DNA from: Saprospiraceae bacterium
GTDB taxonomy: Bacteria; Bacteroidota; Bacteroidia; Chitinophagales; Saprospiraceae
NCBI GenBank assembly: GCA_016787575.1
Contig: JAEUUO010000020.1
Location: forward strand, 186,001 to 250,000
Direction: 5' to 3'
Length of the DNA stretch: 64,000 nt
Every line of letters begins with the position of its first letter. The first letter of the stretch is position 1. Both the position numbers and the translations under genes were made by a program. This document shows, one piece after another, positions 63,038 to 64,000 of this stretch. A model generated the notes under the pieces. It searched no databases, was not told the DNA's origin, and saw only the letters and a program-made list of their open reading frames with translations.

Positions 63038-63619
63038 ATGCAAGTAATTAATCTATCAGATCAGGCCCTAATTGATCTGTATCTTCAAGGCGACGAGTCC
63101 GCTTTTTCTGAATTATTAAAGCGTCATCAGCAAAAGATCTATACGTCTATCTACCTGTTTGTCAAAGACAGAGAGTTGGCAGAAGACCTTTTCCAGGATG
63201 TCTTTATAAAAATTATCGACACCCTTCGGAAAGGGACCTATAACCACGAGGGCAAATTTGGTCAATGGGCCATCCGAATTGCATACAACATGTGTGTAGA
63301 TCAATTCCGTCGCAATAAACGTCGGACCAAAGTAACGGGAGGAGAAGATTTTGACATATTTGATGTTTTGGAATTGCCGGATGAGAACAGAGAAGATCAA
63401 ATGATTCGTTCGGAAACGCATAACAGAATTCGGAGTTTGGTGGATCAATTGCCCGAAGAGCAGCGGGAAGTGGTGGTTTTAAGGCACTATGCCGATATGA
63501 GTTTCAAAGAAATCAGCCAGCTGACACGAGTAAGTATCAATACGGCTCTGGGTAGAATGCGCTATGCTTTAATAAACATCCGTAAAATGATGGAGGAGCA
63601 GGCCATGGTGCTTCAATAG
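63038..63619 (+). CDS. ECF-family RNA polymerase sigma factor
   Basis: 193 aa, group 4 sigma-70. Region 2: KDRELAEDLFQDVFIKIIDTL with FGQWAIRIAYNMCVDQFRRNK; region 4: LPEEQREVVVLRHYADMSFKE with QLTRVSINTALGRMRYALINI. DEALV-like N-terminus (ALIDLYLQGDESAFSELL). No anti-sigma gene follows: next come about 140 non-coding bases and a strong terminator, so the sigma factor may be freestanding or regulated elsewhere. Confidence 0.92.
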   Translation: MQVINLSDQALIDLYLQGDESAFSELLKRHQQKIYTSIYLFVKDRELAEDLFQDVFIKIIDTLRKGTYNHEGKFGQWAIRIAYNMCVDQFRRNKRRTKVTGGEDFDIFDVLELPDENREDQMIRSETHNRIRSLVDQLPEEQREVVVLRHYADMSFKEISQLTRVSINTALGRMRYALINIRKMMEEQAMVLQ

Positions 63620-63760
63620 CAGAAAACCTCATCTTCAGCATTCATTTTTAGCAAAACCTTAACAGGATTATGAAACCAAGCAGGCATTCGCTGCGTTTTA
63701 AATAGTAAGTGAGAGTTTTTAAGCTTCGTTAAAGTCGGGATTTTATTCCCACAGGGATTA

Positions 63761-63800
63761 GAAAGGTCGCATCGCCTTGATGCGACCTTTCTGTTTTTAT
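63761..63800 (+). terminator. Strong intrinsic terminator
   Basis: Perfect 13-bp stem GAAAGGTCGCATC / GATGCGACCTTTC (63761-63773, 63779-63791), five-base loop, then TGTTTTTATTT. It ends transcription of the third ECF sigma gene, 142 bases after its stop, and separates it from tRNA-Pro. Confidence 0.9.
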
Positions 63801-63816
63801 TTCCTTCCCTTTATTT

Positions 63817-63824
63817 TATCTTTG
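63817..63824 (+). promoter_or_regulatory. Possible promoter of tRNA-Pro
   Basis: TATCTTTG, exact TAnnTTTG, 53 bases before the tRNA; TTTTTAT at 63793 covers the -33 region without a TTG. Confidence 0.4.
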
Positions 63825-63876
63825 AAAATGGAATGAATCTTTCTGTATTTTTAAATACAGATATCCAAGGTCCATT

Positions 63877-63950
63877 CGGGATGTAGCGCAGCCTGGTAGC
63901 GCGCTTCGTTCGGGACGAAGAGGCCGCTGGTTCGAATCCAGTCATCCCGA
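63877..63950 (+). tRNA. tRNA-Pro, anticodon CGG
   Basis: 74 nt. Acceptor CGGGATG (63877-63883) pairs with CATCCCG (63943-63949), discriminator A at 63950. D arm GCGC-AGCCTGGTA-GCGC, anticodon stem CTTCG / CGAAG with loop TTCGGGA, so anticodon CGG at 63911-63913 (reads proline codon CCG). T arm CTGG-TTCGAAT-CCAG is canonical. The 3' CCA is not encoded. Confidence 0.97.
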
Positions 63951-64000
63951 CTGTTTTGTGATCTAAGCTCAATTGTGTTGGTTATAAATTTAAGTTTTTT

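Noticed and set aside
63670..63705. 11-codon frame (MKPSRHSLRFK) after the third sigma gene
   Set aside because: Too short to support; no context suggesting a leader peptide.
1..64000. Mobile elements, prophage, defence system or secondary-metabolite cluster
   Set aside because: No transposase, integrase, phage, restriction, toxin-antitoxin or large synthase gene was recognised; gene content is housekeeping and envelope functions.

Overview
The window is a stretch of ordinary chromosome from a member of the Bacteroidota, most likely a Saprospiria/Saprospiraceae-type organism (inference). The evidence for the phylum is: type IX secretion (T9SS) C-terminal sorting domains on two secreted proteins; PD40/OmpA and RemB-like envelope proteins; a Rho factor with a long disordered N-terminal insert; three ECF sigma factors; and AT-rich promoters of the phylum-specific form TTG-N19-21-TAnnTTTG rather than -35/-10 boxes. 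Few genes show a clear Shine-Dalgarno sequence. No insertion sequence, prophage, CRISPR array or rRNA operon was seen.

Layout. 0-6 kb: a PpiD-like periplasmic isomerase (-), two tandem paralogous Cys-rich lipoproteins (+), pth (-), and an orphan radical SAM/SPASM protein (+). 6-12.5 kb: a TPR protein, then a tightly overlapping run of PD40-OmpA lipid-envelope protein, rlmD, a small unknown protein, an orphan Hpt-like protein and rfbA. 12.5-19.6 kb: a DUF4153-like membrane protein, a long PurF-type amidotransferase, an ECF sigma/anti-sigma/CpxP-like stress module (-), a KirBac potassium channel (-) and a PlsC-type acyltransferase. 19.8-28.4 kb: a T9SS cargo protein with a CxxCH motif, rnpA-rpmH and rho (-), serS, a YugP-type zinc protease, frr, and dnaN-nadD (-).

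28.5-45 kb is almost entirely on the plus strand: a degenerate M16 peptidase, mreB-mreC-mreD-mrdA-folA (cell-wall elongation, without rodA), a DUF2851 protein, an outer-membrane barrel, lpxK, a RemB/Wzi-like barrel, cinA, a 2-oxoacid dehydrogenase E2, a PorE-like TPR/PD40/OmpA protein and a PmtA-like methyltransferase. 45-49.5 kb: a mevalonate-kinase-like GHMP kinase (-) and mfd. 49.5-53.3 kb: a surface lipoprotein, an ECF sigma factor and an unusual transmembrane-plus-beta-barrel protein. 53.4-57.4 kb (-): a stand-alone DUF7948-like secreted domain and an ABC ATPase/permease/GntR/DUF2807 operon with a well-formed operator over its promoter. 57.7-64 kb: a T9SS propeller protein, uvrA (-), a third ECF sigma factor, a strong terminator and tRNA-Pro(CGG).

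The common theme is the cell envelope: peptidoglycan elongation (mre/mrdA), lipid A (lpxK), O-antigen sugar (rfbA), outer-membrane barrels and OmpA anchors, two sigma/anti-sigma-type signalling units and one cell-envelope-type ABC transporter under a GntR regulator. DNA repair and housekeeping genes (mfd, uvrA, dnaN, rho, serS, frr, pth) are interspersed. The most useful second-look items are the GntR operator/promoter overlap at 57.4 kb, the eight-cysteine lipoprotein pair at 2.6-3.9 kb, the sigma plus membrane-barrel pair at 51.4-53.3 kb, the terminator-like hairpin in the ppiD leader, and two dispersed families of intergenic repeats.
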